Counted from the stretch's first letter, positions 1 through 6,921 are shown. The stretch: DNA of 8,392 bases from an uncultured Polaromonas sp. (GCA_946479075.1 CAMLDT010000155.1:1-8392); one strand, 5' to 3'. Notes: generated by a model from the letters alone, not told the origin. A program made the numbers and translations.

Positions 1-1008
1 AGCGGCGACTACGAAGACCGTTTCATGCTGCACTACAACATGCCTCCGTTCGCCACCGGCGAAACCGGCCGTGTCGGCAGCCCAAAACGCCGCGAAATCG
101 GCCACGGCCGCCTCGCCAAGCGCGCGCTGATCGCTGTGCTGCCTTCGAAAGAGGATTTCCCGTACACCATGCGTGTGGTCAGCGAGATCACCGAATCCAA
201 CGGCTCCTCGTCGATGGCTTCGGTCTGCGGCGGCTGCCTGTCGCTGATGGACGCCGGCGTGCCGATGAAAGCCCACGTGGCCGGTATCGCCATGGGCCTG
301 ATCAAGGAAGACAACCGCTTTGCGGTGCTGACCGACATCCTGGGTGACGAGGATCACCTCGGCGACATGGACTTCAAGGTGGCCGGTACGACCTCGGGCA
401 TCACCGCGCTGCAGATGGACATCAAGATCCAGGGCATCACCAAGGAAATCATGCAGGTCGCACTGGCCCAGGCCAAGGAAGCCCGCATGCACATCCTGGG
501 CAAGATGCAGGAAGCCATGGGCGAAGCCAAGGCCGAGGTGTCCGACTTCGCCCCGCGCCTGTACGTCATGAAGATCAACCCCGAGAAGATCCGCGACGTG
601 ATCGGCAAGGGTGGCGCCGTGATCCGTGCGTTGACCGAAGAAACCGGCACGCAGATCAACATCGAGGAAGACGGCACCATCACCATCGCGTCGAACGACA
701 GTGCCAAGGCCGACGAAGCCAAGCGCCGCATCGCCGAAATCACTGCGGAAGTCGAAATCGGCAAGGTGTACGAAGGCCCGATCACCAAGATCCTGGACTT
801 CGGCGCGCTGGTTAATCTGCTGCCCGGCAAGGACGGCCTGCTGCACATCAGCCAGATTGCCCACGAGCGTGTCGAACGTGTGACCGACTACCTGAGCGAA
901 GGCCAGATCGTCAAGGTCAAGGTTCTGGAAACCGATGAAAAAGGCCGCGTCAAGCTGTCCATGAAAGCGCTGCTGGACCGTCCTGCCCAAGGCCAGGACC
1001 AGGCTTGA
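1..1008 (+). CDS. pnp: Polynucleotide phosphorylase, C-terminal part (5' truncated by window edge)
   Basis: Polynucleotide phosphorylase degrades RNA 3' to 5' by phosphorolysis, releasing nucleoside diphosphates; it acts in the cytoplasm in mRNA turnover. The frame is open from base 1, so the gene begins upstream; 335 codons are present. By alignment from memory with E. coli PNPase, the first residue matches about position 369, so roughly half the protein is missing. Visible in order are the second RNase PH domain, with the phosphate-binding Ser triplet (fragment residues 69-71) and the catalytic set D118, D124 and K126 (E. coli D486, D492, K494); a KH RNA-binding domain (about 188-248) with its GxxG loop GKGG at 202-205; and an S1 domain (about 254-323). 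The protein ends about 12 residues after S1, a short tail. The ATG at base 25 is an internal Met, not the start. TGA ends the gene at 1006-1008. Nothing looks broken. Confidence 0.97.
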   Translation, partial: SGDYEDRFMLHYNMPPFATGETGRVGSPKRREIGHGRLAKRALIAVLPSKEDFPYTMRVVSEITESNGSSSMASVCGGCLSLMDAGVPMKAHVAGIAMGLIKEDNRFAVLTDILGDEDHLGDMDFKVAGTTSGITALQMDIKIQGITKEIMQVALAQAKEARMHILGKMQEAMGEAKAEVSDFAPRLYVMKINPEKIRDVIGKGGAVIRALTEETGTQINIEEDGTITIASNDSAKADEAKRRIAEITAEVEIGKVYEGPITKILDFGALVNLLPGKDGLLHISQIAHERVERVTDYLSEGQIVKVKVLETDEKGRVKLSMKALLDRPAQGQDQA

Positions 1009-1011
1009 TTC

Positions 1012-1061
1012 GCTATTGATTTTTGTAGCTGCTTGCGCCCGCTGGACGGGGGCTGCAGCCA
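1012..1061. repeat. Intergenic hairpin repeat, probably a dispersed Comamonadaceae-type element
   Basis: This element fills most of the gap between pnp and the oxidoreductase. Its core folds as an imperfect hairpin: GCTGC (1028-1032) pairs with GCAGC (1055-1059), and CCCG (1038-1041) pairs with CGGG (1047-1050) around the loop CTGGA. Two further pairs (1035-1036 with 1052-1053) lie between the stems. The left flank is AT-rich (CTATTGATTTTTGTAGCTGC). I recall near-identical intergenic sequences, with AGCTGCTTGCGC followed by a variable stem and a GC-rich arm, occurring many times in Acidovorax, Polaromonas and Rhodoferax genomes; that is memory, not a search. No T-run follows the hairpin on either strand, so it is a poor intrinsic terminator. 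The outer limits are approximate and no function is claimed. Confidence 0.6.
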
Positions 1062-1080
1062 TAAAACACTTAAAAATCTC

Positions 1081-2067
1081 ATGAAAGCAGTTGAAATCAC
1101 CGCCTATGGCGCGCCCGACGTGTTGCGTTTGGGCGAGCGGCCCGAACCGGTCGCGGGTGCGGGCGAGTTGTTGATCCGCGTGGCCGCTTCCGGTGTGAAC
1201 CGGCCGGACGTCCTGCAGCGCACCGGCAACTACCCTGTGCCGCCTGGTGCGTCGGATATTCCAGGCCTCGAAGTGGCGGGTGTGATTGTCAGTGGCGATG
1301 CTGCTGCCATGGCGCAAGCCGGCCTGAACGTCGGGGACCGCGTTTGTGCGCTGGTCGCCGGTGGCGGTTATGCCGAGTTGTGCGTGGCACCTGTGGGCCA
1401 GTGCCTTCCGGTCCCCGACGGTTTTAGCGATATCGAAGCGGCCTCCCTGCCCGAAACGTTTTTCACCGTCTGGAGCAATGTGTTCGACCGCGCGCGCCTG
1501 CAAAAGGGCGAGACGCTGCTGATCCAGGGTGGCTCCAGCGGCATCGGCGTCACCGCCATCCAGATCGCCAAGGCCATGGGCGCGACCGTGATCGTGACGG
1601 CTGGCAGCGACGACAAATGCGCGGCCTGCCTGAAGATCGGTGCCGACCATGCGATCAATTACAAGACGGCTGATTTCGCCGAAGAGGTCAAAAAACTGAC
1701 CGGCGACAAAGGTGTCAATGTCATTCTGGACATGGTTGCCGGAAGTTACGTGGCGCGTGAGATTGGCTGCCTGGCCGAAGACGGCCGTCTCGTGTTCATC
1801 GCCGTGCAGGGCGGTACCAAGGCCGAGTTCAATGCGGGTCTGGTGTTGCGCAAACGTCTGACCATCACCGGTTCCACGCTGCGCCCGCGGCCCATCGAAT
1901 TCAAGACGGCGATCGCGCAGGCGCTCAAGGCGCAGGTCTGGCCGCTGTTGTCAGGCGGTTCGATCAAGCCGGTGATCCACAGTACCTTTGCGGCGGCCGA
2001 TGCGGCCCAGGCACATGTATTGATGGAGTCCAACCAGCACATCGGCAAGATCGTGCTGACCTGGTGA
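1081..2067 (+). CDS. NAD(P)H:quinone oxidoreductase, zinc-free MDR, PIG3 type
   Basis: This is a 328-residue zinc-independent medium-chain dehydrogenase/reductase, most like the PIG3 quinone oxidoreductase subfamily, which transfers electrons from NADPH to quinones; the physiological substrate here is unknown. Seen: an N-terminal GroES-like catalytic domain (about 1-125) with a [18 protein letters not shown] segment (39-56) and PGLEVAG (61-67); then a Rossmann domain with the nucleotide-binding turn [15 protein letters not shown] (150-164); and STLRPRP (265-271), typical of the PIG3 group. The Cys/His set of zinc alcohol dehydrogenases is absent. The ATG at 1081 is chosen because MKAVEI is the usual family N-terminus; the in-frame TTG at 1033 would add 16 residues read out of the hairpin repeat. 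No clear Shine-Dalgarno precedes 1081. The stop lies 4 bases before tpiA, so the two are probably co-transcribed and translationally linked. Family is secure, exact substrate is not. Confidence 0.9.
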   Translation: MKAVEITAYGAPDVLRLGERPEPVAGAGELLIRVAASGVNRPDVLQRTGNYPVPPGASDIPGLEVAGVIVSGDAAAMAQAGLNVGDRVCALVAGGGYAELCVAPVGQCLPVPDGFSDIEAASLPETFFTVWSNVFDRARLQKGETLLIQGGSSGIGVTAIQIAKAMGATVIVTAGSDDKCAACLKIGADHAINYKTADFAEEVKKLTGDKGVNVILDMVAGSYVAREIGCLAEDGRLVFIAVQGGTKAEFNAGLVLRKRLTITGSTLRPRPIEFKTAIAQALKAQVWPLLSGGSIKPVIHSTFAAADAAQAHVLMESNQHIGKIVLTW

Positions 2068-2071
2068 AGTC

Positions 2072-2836
2072 ATGAAAAAAAGCAAGTTGATTGCGGGCAA
2101 CTGGAAAATGAATGGCAGCCTGGCTGCCAATGAAGCCCTGTTGCGCGAGATCGCTGCAGGCCTGCCTGCGCAGCCTGCGTGTGCTGTGGCTGTGTGTGTG
2201 CCTGCACCCTACCTGGCGCAGGTTCACGCCCTCACGGCAACTGCGCCTGCGCTGTCGGCGCTAGACCTCGGTGCACAAGATGTCTCCAGTCAGGCCTCGG
2301 GCGCGTTCACCGGTGAGGTGAGCGCTGCCATGCTCAGGGAGTTTGGCTGCCGTTATGTGATTGTTGGACACTCCGAGCGCCGCCAGTACCACGGCGAGAC
2401 CGATGCGCTGGTGGCCGACAAGGCCAAGGCGGCGCTGGCCGCCGGCATCACGCCGATTGTCTGCGTGGGTGAAACACTGGCGGAGCGTGAAGCCGGCCGG
2501 ACCGAAGAGGTGGTCAAGCGCCAGCTCGCGGCCGTGATCCACACCAACGGGCACTGCATCAGCGAAATTGTCGTGGCGTATGAGCCGGTGTGGGCCATCG
2601 GCACGGGCAAGACAGCGGCGCCGGAAGAAGCGCAAGCGGTGCATGCCGTGCTGCGGACCCAGCTCAAGGCGGCGACCGAGAAGGCTGAGCGCGTGGAAAT
2701 TCTGTATGGCGGGAGCATGAATGCCGGCAACGCCGCGTCTTTGCTGGGTCAGGCCGATATCGATGGCGGCCTGATTGGCGGCGCGTCGCTCAAGGCGCCC
2801 GATTTCTTGAAGATCATTGCTGCAGCCTCCGCCTGA
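2072..2836 (+). CDS. tpiA: Triosephosphate isomerase
   Basis: Triosephosphate isomerase interconverts dihydroxyacetone phosphate and glyceraldehyde 3-phosphate in cytoplasmic glycolysis and gluconeogenesis. The protein has 254 residues, the normal length for a bacterial enzyme. All hallmark residues of the TIM barrel are visible: N10 and K12 in AGNWKMNGS; the electrophile H100 in VGHSERR; the catalytic base E171 in [14 protein letters not shown], which also contains the flexible loop 6 (172-182); and the phosphate-binding GGS (213-215) and GGLIGGASL (232-240). The ATG at 2072 follows the upstream stop by 4 bases, and the weak purine stretch GGTGAAG just before it overlaps the end of the oxidoreductase gene, which suggests translational coupling. 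A 10-base TG alternation around codons 40-43 is the only low-complexity patch. secG follows after 33 bases. Confidence 0.98.
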   Translation: MKKSKLIAGNWKMNGSLAANEALLREIAAGLPAQPACAVAVCVPAPYLAQVHALTATAPALSALDLGAQDVSSQASGAFTGEVSAAMLREFGCRYVIVGHSERRQYHGETDALVADKAKAALAAGITPIVCVGETLAEREAGRTEEVVKRQLAAVIHTNGHCISEIVVAYEPVWAIGTGKTAAPEEAQAVHAVLRTQLKAATEKAERVEILYGGSMNAGNAASLLGQADIDGGLIGGASLKAPDFLKIIAAASA

Positions 2837-2869
2837 CGGGCAGGGTGAGCTATTAAATTAGGAGTTGAT

Positions 2870-3286
2870 ATGAATGTTTTGCTGACGATTGTTCTGGTAG
2901 CCCAAATGCTTTCCGCGCTGGGCATGATTGGCCTGATCCTGGTCCAGCATGGCAAGGGGGCCGATATGGGTGCCGCCTTTGGCAGCGGTGGCTCCGGCAG
3001 CCTCTTTGGCGCCACCGGAAGCGCCAACTTTCTTTCGCGCACAACCGCGGTGCTGGCCATCGTGTTTTTTGTCTGTACCCTGGCGCTGGCTTACTTCGGC
3101 AATGCCCGTCCGCAAACCGGCTCCAGCGTGCTGGAGGGCTCGACCCTGACGGCCCCGGCTCCTGCTGTCCCTGCTTCAGGTGCGGCCCAGATTCCGGGAA
3201 CGTCAGGCCCTGCGACTGCGCCAGTTGCGCCTGCAGCCCCCGCTGCGCCGGGCGTTCCTGACTCAGGTCAAATTCCGACGAAATAG
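2870..3286 (+). CDS. secG: Protein-export translocon subunit SecG
   Basis: SecG is the small, non-essential partner of SecY and SecE in the inner-membrane protein translocation channel, where it assists SecA-driven export. The 138-residue product has two hydrophobic segments, about 3-25 and 57-77. Between them is the conserved cytoplasmic loop, with LVQHGKGADMGAAFGSG (24-40) and the Gly/Ser-rich stretch leading into GATGSANFLSR (47-57), which is diagnostic of SecG. After the second segment there is a polar linker and a long Ala/Pro-rich tail (about 95-130) of low complexity. E. coli SecG is about 110 residues, so the extra length is mainly in this tail. The start is well supported by GGAG at 2861-2864, five bases before the ATG. 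The tpiA-secG-tRNA-Leu neighbourhood also supports the call. Confidence 0.95.
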   Translation: MNVLLTIVLVAQMLSALGMIGLILVQHGKGADMGAAFGSGGSGSLFGATGSANFLSRTTAVLAIVFFVCTLALAYFGNARPQTGSSVLEGSTLTAPAPAVPASGAAQIPGTSGPATAPVAPAAPAAPGVPDSGQIPTK

Positions 3287-3298
3287 AGTTGGTCAACA

Positions 3299-3322
3299 TG
3301 CCGCTTGCCACAGGGAGCGGCG
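3299..3322 (+). terminator. Weak hairpin after secG, possible terminator or 3'-end stabiliser
   Basis: Thirteen bases after the secG stop, 3299-3305 can pair with 3316-3322 to give a 7-bp GC-rich stem (core CCGCT with AGCGG, outer pair a T·G wobble) around a 10-base loop. Only CAATTT follows, not a true U-tract, so intrinsic termination would be inefficient at best. It may instead protect the 3' end of the tpiA-secG message or have no role. Confidence 0.25.
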
Positions 3323-3346
3323 CAATTTCAGGGTAAACTCTGAGAC

Positions 3347-3392
3347 TGCCCGGAAAGCCAAAAACCGCAAGGTTCCTCATGCCATCCGGGCA
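3347..3392 (+). other. Long-range stem just upstream of the tRNA
   Basis: TGCCCGG (3347-3353) is exactly complementary to CCGGGCA (3386-3392). The 32 bases enclosed contain a small hairpin, AACC (3363-3366) with GGTT (3371-3374), closed by GCAA, a GNRA tetraloop. A competing hairpin, ATGCC (3379-3383) with GGCAT (3389-3393), uses the same right arm. The right arm ends 10 bases before the mature tRNA and is followed by CAAAAAA. It could be a tRNA leader that RNase P removes, or chance pairing in GC-rich DNA. Confidence 0.25.
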
Positions 3393-3402
3393 TCAAAAAA
3401 CC

Positions 3403-3487
3403 GCGGACGTGGTGAAATTGGTAGACACGCTATCTTGAGGGGGTAGTGGCGAAAGCTGTGCGAGTTCGAGTCTCGCCGTCCGCACCA
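3403..3487 (+). tRNA. leuU: tRNA-Leu (anticodon GAG), CCA encoded
   Basis: An 85-base class II tRNA folds completely. The acceptor GCGGACG (3403-3409) pairs with CGTCCGC (3477-3483), followed by discriminator A and an encoded CCA (3485-3487). The D-stem is GTG (3412-3414) with CAC (3426-3428), and the D-loop carries TTGGTAGA. The anticodon stem is CTATC (3430-3434) with GGTAG (3442-3446), and the loop TTGAGGG places GAG at 3437-3439, reading the Leu codons CUC and CUU. A long variable arm follows (GGC-GAAA-GCT), then T-stem GCGAG/CTCGC around TTCGAGT. The class II variable arm and discriminator A73 fit leucine identity. E. coli also places its GAG leucine tRNA (leuU) directly after secG, which supports the symbol. 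Confidence 0.97.
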
Positions 3488-3503
3488 CTTACAGGCATGA
3501 CCC

Positions 3504-3540
3504 GTGCTGCACAGGCCAGGCTGGCCACCTTGACCAGCAC
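3504..3540 (+). promoter_or_regulatory. Nested inverted repeat in the nuo leader
   Basis: In the 94-base gap between the tRNA and nuoA, GTGCTG (3504-3509) is a perfect complement of CAGCAC (3535-3540), and inside it GGCCA (3514-3518) pairs with TGGCC (3522-3526) over a 3-base loop. The two-tier hairpin starts 16 bases after the tRNA CCA and ends 41 bases before the nuoA ATG. No U-tract follows, so it is not an intrinsic terminator. Possible roles are a barrier that sets the 5' end of nuo mRNA after the tRNA is cut away, or a protein-binding site. The pairing is visible; the role is inference. Confidence 0.35.
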
Positions 3541-3581
3541 ACTGGCACAAGGCAAAGCAGCTTGCAGAAGTTGAATCGACG

Positions 3582-3941
3582 ATGAACCTCGACCAATACC
3601 TTCCCGTCCTGTTGTTTATTCTGGTCGGCGTTGCTGTCGGCGTCGTGCCCCAGGTGCTGGGCCGCCTGCTTGGCCCCAACAAGCCTGACAGCGAAAAAAA
3701 TTCCCCTTATGAGTGCGGCTTCGAGGCGTTCGAAGATGCCCGCATGAAGTTTGATGTGCGCTATTACCTGGTTGCCATCCTGTTCATTCTTTTTGATCTC
3801 GAGATCGCCTTTCTGTTTCCCTGGGCGGTGGCCCTGAAGGAAATCGGCGTGATCGGGTTCTGGTCCATGATGATTTTCCTGGGCATTCTGGTCGTAGGTT
3901 TTGCTTACGAGTGGAAAAAGGGCGCACTGGACTGGGAATAA
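3582..3941 (+). CDS. nuoA: NADH-quinone oxidoreductase subunit A (complex I membrane arm)
   Basis: NuoA is a small inner-membrane subunit of respiratory complex I, next to NuoH and close to the quinone site, and contributes to the path that couples quinone reduction to proton pumping. The 119-residue product shows three hydrophobic segments (about 7-29, 60-82 and 90-109). The conserved loop [14 protein letters not shown] (41-54) leads into the second segment, which carries the membrane-buried acidic pair D72 and E74 (E. coli D79 and E81). The C-terminus is polar, [10 protein letters not shown]. The start at 3582 gives the normal family length; the nearest purine-rich stretch, AGAAG, lies about 11 bases upstream and is a weak Shine-Dalgarno. 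This is the first gene of the nuo operon, with a structured leader upstream and a 75-base gap before nuoB. Confidence 0.97.
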   Translation: MNLDQYLPVLLFILVGVAVGVVPQVLGRLLGPNKPDSEKNSPYECGFEAFEDARMKFDVRYYLVAILFILFDLEIAFLFPWAVALKEIGVIGFWSMMIFLGILVVGFAYEWKKGALDWE

Positions 3942-4016
3942 GAAACAGATTCCAGGGAGTGGATTCCCGGGATCCGTCGCGACAGGTTCGCAGCGCTTCA
4001 CGAATAAGGCACGGCT

Positions 4017-4496
4017 ATGTCACTTGAAGGTGTTTTTAACGAAGGCTTCATGACCACGAGTTACGACTCGGTGGTCAACTGGGCCAAAACCGGATCGCTC
4101 TGGCCCATGACGTTTGGCCTGGCCTGCTGCGCGGTGGAGATGATGCATGCAGGCGCTGCCCGCTACGATATCGACCGTTTCGGCATGTTGTTCCGCCCCA
4201 GCCCGCGCCAGTCCGATTTGATGATCGTGGCCGGCACCTTGTGCAACAAGATGGGGCCGGCGCTGCGCAAGGTGTATGACCAGATGTCCGAGCCGCGCTG
4301 GGTCTTGTCTATGGGGTCGTGCGCCAACGGGGGCGGGTATTACCACTACAGCTACTCGGTCGTGCGCGGCTGTGACCGCATCGTGCCGGTGGACGTGTAT
4401 GTGCCAGGTTGCCCGCCCACGGCCGAAGCCCTGATGTACGGCATCATCCAGCTGCAGCAGAAAATCCGCCGCACCAACACGATTGCGAGGGCTTGA
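4017..4496 (+). CDS. nuoB: NADH-quinone oxidoreductase subunit B (N2 cluster subunit)
   Basis: NuoB (PSST homologue) is a peripheral subunit of complex I and holds [4Fe-4S] cluster N2, which passes electrons to ubiquinone at the interface with NuoD. The 159-residue protein has all four N2 ligands: the adjacent pair C37-C38 in [11 protein letters not shown]102 in [10 protein letters not shown], and C132 in [15 protein letters not shown]. There is no long N-terminal extension, which explains why it is shorter than the E. coli protein (about 220 residues); this compact form is, from memory, usual in betaproteobacteria. The ATG at 4017 is preceded by AAGG at 4006-4009 with 7-base spacing. The TGA stop overlaps the nuoC ATG by one base. 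No key residue is missing. Confidence 0.98.
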   Translation: MSLEGVFNEGFMTTSYDSVVNWAKTGSLWPMTFGLACCAVEMMHAGAARYDIDRFGMLFRPSPRQSDLMIVAGTLCNKMGPALRKVYDQMSEPRWVLSMGSCANGGGYYHYSYSVVRGCDRIVPVDVYVPGCPPTAEALMYGIIQLQQKIRRTNTIARA

Positions 4497-4498
4497 TG
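4487..4498 (+). promoter_or_regulatory. nuoC ribosome binding site and TGATG stop-start overlap
   Basis: GAGGG at 4487-4491 lies inside the last codons of nuoB, four bases before the ATG at 4496. The nuoB stop TGA (4494-4496) shares its A with the nuoC start, forming TGATG. This decides the nuoC start over the in-frame upstream TTG at 4409, which would read 29 residues inside nuoB. The arrangement predicts translational coupling, fitting the 1:1 stoichiometry of these subunits. Confidence 0.75.
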
Positions 4499-5107
4499 GG
4501 TCCCTTGCATCCCGCTTCTGCCGAGCAGCTTGCAGACACCCTTCGCGCTGCGTTGGGTGAAAAAGCCAAACGTGTGGTGGTCGCCCTTGGCGAAGTCACT
4601 GTGACGGTGAGTGCGTCCGACTACCTGGCTGCGGCCACGATTCTTCGCGATGCGCAGGATTGCCGGTTCGAGCAGCTGATTGACCTGTGTGGTGTCGATT
4701 ATTCGGAATACGCCGATGGCCGCTACGACGGCCCGCGTTTTTGCGTCGCGACGCATTTGCTGTCCGTGAGCCTGAACCAGCGCGTGCGGCTGAAGGTGTT
4801 TTGTGACGATGATGATTTCCCCGTTGTGGCTTCACTCAACGGGATCTGGAATTCAGCCAACTGGTTCGAGCGCGAGGCTTTCGACCTGTTTGGCATCATT
4901 TTCGAAGGTCACAATGATCTGCGCCGCATCCTGACCGATTACGGCTTTATCGGTCATCCTTTCCGTAAGGACTTTCCGACGACGGGCCACGTGGAGATGC
5001 GTTATGACCCCGAGCAAAGGCGTGTGATTTACCAGCCGGTGACCATCGAACCGCGCGAAATCACGCCGCGCGTGATCCGTGAAGACAACTATGGGGGCCT
5101 CCAGTAA
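4496..5107 (+). CDS. nuoC: NADH-quinone oxidoreductase subunit C (30 kDa subunit)
   Basis: NuoC is a cofactor-free peripheral subunit of complex I that packs against NuoD in the connecting module between the NADH and membrane parts. The 203-residue product carries the 30-kDa subunit signature at about 125-149: [10 protein letters not shown], then [15 protein letters not shown]. It continues into [21 protein letters not shown] (151-171) and RRVIYQPV (175-182), all strongly conserved in the family. The first 100 residues form the less conserved alpha/beta domain. It is a free-standing gene, not fused to nuoD as in E. coli NuoCD. Its start overlaps the nuoB stop by one base and its TAA lies 20 bases before nuoD. 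Confidence 0.97.
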   Translation: MGPLHPASAEQLADTLRAALGEKAKRVVVALGEVTVTVSASDYLAAATILRDAQDCRFEQLIDLCGVDYSEYADGRYDGPRFCVATHLLSVSLNQRVRLKVFCDDDDFPVVASLNGIWNSANWFEREAFDLFGIIFEGHNDLRRILTDYGFIGHPFRKDFPTTGHVEMRYDPEQRRVIYQPVTIEPREITPRVIREDNYGGLQ

Positions 5108-5127
5108 GGAGTCCGCAAAAGACCGAC

Positions 5128-6381
5128 ATGGCTGAAATCAAAAACTACACGCTCAACTTCGGACCACAGCACCCCGCGGCCCACGGTGTGCTGCGGCTGG
5201 TGCTCGAGCTCGACGGCGAAGTCATCCAGCGCGCCGATCCGCACATTGGCTTGCTGCACCGCGCTACGGAAAAACTCGCGGAAAGCAAGACCTACATCCA
5301 GTCCTTGCCCTACATGGACCGGCTCGACTATGTGTCGATGATGTCCAACGAGCACGCCTACTGCCTGGCCATCGAAAAACTCATCGGCGTCGATGTTCCG
5401 GTGCGTGCGCAGTACATCCGCGTGATGTTCTCGGAGATCACCCGCCTGCTCAACCATCTGCTGTGGCTGGGCGCGCACGGTTTCGACTGCGGCGCGATGA
5501 ACATCCTGATCTACTGCTTCCGCGAACGCGAGGCGCTGTTCGACATGTACGAAGCGGTGTCGGGCGCGCGCATGCACGCGGCCTACTTCCGTCCGGGAGG
5601 CGTCTATCGCGACCTGCCGGAAACGATGTCGCAGTACAAGGTCAGCAAGATCAAGAACGCCAAGGCGATTGAAGCCCTGAACGAAAACCGCCAGGGTTCG
5701 CTGCTTGACTTCATCGACGACTTCGCCAGGAAATTCCCGAAGCTGGTCGACGAGTACGAAACCCTGCTGACCGACAACCGCATCTGGAAGCAGCGCACCG
5801 TCGGTGTCGGTGTGGTGTCGCCGGAGCGCGCGCTCAATCTGGGCTTCACCGGCCCGATGCTGCGCGGATCCGGTTTTGCATGGGACCTGCGCAAGCAGCA
5901 GCCCTATGACGTTTACAGCCAGATCGATTTTGACGTTCCTGTCGGCAAGACCGGTGATTGTTATGACCGCTATCTGGTTCGGGTGGAGGAAATGCGCCAG
6001 TCCAACCGGATCATCAAGCAGTGTGTGGACTGGCTGCGCGTCAACCCTGGCCCGGTGATCACCAGCAACCACAAGGTCGCAGCGCCGGATCGCGAATCCA
6101 TGAAATCCAACATGGAAGAATTGATTCACCACTTCAAGCTGTTTACCGAAGGCTTCCATGTGCCCGAAGGTGAAGCCTATGCCGCCGTTGAGCACCCCAA
6201 GGGTGAGTTCGGTATCTACATCGTCAGTGACGGCGCCAACAAGCCTTACCGCCTGAAGATCCGTCCGCCGGGCTTCCCGCACCTCGCCGCCATGGACGAA
6301 ATGTCACGTGGTCACATGATCGCCGACGCCGTTGCCGTGATCGGCACCATGGACATCGTGTTCGGTGAGATTGACCGCTAA
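5128..6381 (+). CDS. nuoD: NADH-quinone oxidoreductase subunit D (49 kDa subunit, quinone site)
   Basis: NuoD is the 49-kDa peripheral subunit of complex I, related to NiFe-hydrogenase large subunits, and forms the ubiquinone reduction pocket with NuoB. The 417-residue product begins with [14 protein letters not shown] (10-23); H19 and Y68 (in PYMDRLDY) match by 49-residue spacing the quinone head-group ligands known in Thermus Nqo4 (H38, Y87). Other conserved blocks are [14 protein letters not shown] (37-50), [13 protein letters not shown] (146-158), [10 protein letters not shown] (276-285), and the terminal DIVFGEIDR. The hydrogenase nickel-binding cysteines are absent, as expected for NuoD. 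The start at 5128 gives the canonical N-terminus, but the only good Shine-Dalgarno-like sequence, GGAG at 5108-5111, lies 16 bases away, and no alternative in-frame start exists between it and the ATG. The nuoE ATG follows after 6 bases. Confidence 0.98.
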   Translation: MAEIKNYTLNFGPQHPAAHGVLRLVLELDGEVIQRADPHIGLLHRATEKLAESKTYIQSLPYMDRLDYVSMMSNEHAYCLAIEKLIGVDVPVRAQYIRVMFSEITRLLNHLLWLGAHGFDCGAMNILIYCFREREALFDMYEAVSGARMHAAYFRPGGVYRDLPETMSQYKVSKIKNAKAIEALNENRQGSLLDFIDDFARKFPKLVDEYETLLTDNRIWKQRTVGVGVVSPERALNLGFTGPMLRGSGFAWDLRKQQPYDVYSQIDFDVPVGKTGDCYDRYLVRVEEMRQSNRIIKQCVDWLRVNPGPVITSNHKVAAPDRESMKSNMEELIHHFKLFTEGFHVPEGEAYAAVEHPKGEFGIYIVSDGANKPYRLKIRPPGFPHLAAMDEMSRGHMIADAVAVIGTMDIVFGEIDR

Positions 6382-6387
6382 ACCTGC

Positions 6388-6921
6388 ATGAGTTCCACCA
6401 TGATTCCAGTCAACATCCAGGCATCGGCCGCTTCGCTTTCGGAGCAGGCTTTTGCGCGTTTTGCGCGTGAAGTTGCCAAATATCCGGCGGACGGCAAGCA
6501 GTCGGCCGTGATGGCCTGCCTCACCATTGTTCAGGAAGAGCTGGGCTTTGTGAGTGCCGAGAGTGAAAAGATCGTGGCTGACTATCTGGGCATGGCGCCT
6601 ATCGCCGTGCATGAAGTCACGACCTTCTACAACATGTACAACCAGCGGCCGGTGGGCAAGTACAAGCTCAATGTCTGCACCAATTTGCCGTGCCAGTTGC
6701 GCGATGGCGCCAAAGCCTTGCGGCATCTGGAGCAAAAGCTCGGCATTTCCATGGGTGAAACCAGTGCCGACGGCCTGTTCACCCTCCAGCAATCCGAGTG
6801 CCTGGGCGCCTGCGCCGATTCCCCGGTAATGCTGGTGAACGATCTGACCATGTGCAGCTTCATGAGCAATGACAAGCTGGACCAGTTGATCGATGGTCTT
6901 AAATCTGCAGAGGCGAAATAA
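6388..6921 (+). CDS. nuoE: NADH-quinone oxidoreductase subunit E (24 kDa, [2Fe-2S] N1a)
   Basis: NuoE is the 24-kDa subunit of the NADH dehydrogenase module of complex I and has a thioredoxin-like ferredoxin fold holding the [2Fe-2S] cluster N1a near the FMN of NuoF. The 177-residue product shows a helical N-terminal part (about 18-90) with [14 protein letters not shown] and [15 protein letters not shown] (76-90), then the cluster domain with all four ligands: C97 and C102 in CTNLPC, C138 and C142 in CLGAC. The start is uncertain by four codons: ATG at 6388 (MSSTMIP) or ATG at 6400 (MIPVNI). Neither has a strong ribosome site; 6388 gives the tighter 6-base spacing after nuoD and is preferred. 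nuoF starts 2 bases after the stop. Confidence 0.96.
   Translation: MSSTMIPVNIQASAASLSEQAFARFAREVAKYPADGKQSAVMACLTIVQEELGFVSAESEKIVADYLGMAPIAVHEVTTFYNMYNQRPVGKYKLNVCTNLPCQLRDGAKALRHLEQKLGISMGETSADGLFTLQQSECLGACADSPVMLVNDLTMCSFMSNDKLDQLIDGLKSAEAK

Noticed and set aside
3334..3339. TAAACT as a -10 box for a tRNA promoter
   Set aside because: It matches TATAAT at only four positions and there is no -35-like hexamer 16-18 bases upstream (TTGCCA at 3305-3310 is 23 bases away).
3530..3535. TTGACC as a -35 box for a nuo promoter
   Set aside because: The sequence 17-18 bases downstream (CAAAGC, AAAGCA) is not a credible -10, and the hexamer overlaps the inverted repeat.
3555..3562. Minus-strand AGCTGCTT resembling the start of the 1012-1061 repeat
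   Set aside because: Only eight bases match and the following stem-loop is not shared, so it is most likely chance.
4409..4495. Upstream TTG start for nuoC adding 29 residues
   Set aside because: It would lie inside nuoB. The ATG at 4496 has a ribosome site (GAGGG at 4487-4491), a TGATG coupling arrangement and the normal family length.
5089..6282. A 397-codon minus-strand open frame opposite nuoD
   Set aside because: Same reasoning: it mirrors nuoD codons, has no recognisable domain, and no supporting ribosome site or neighbour.
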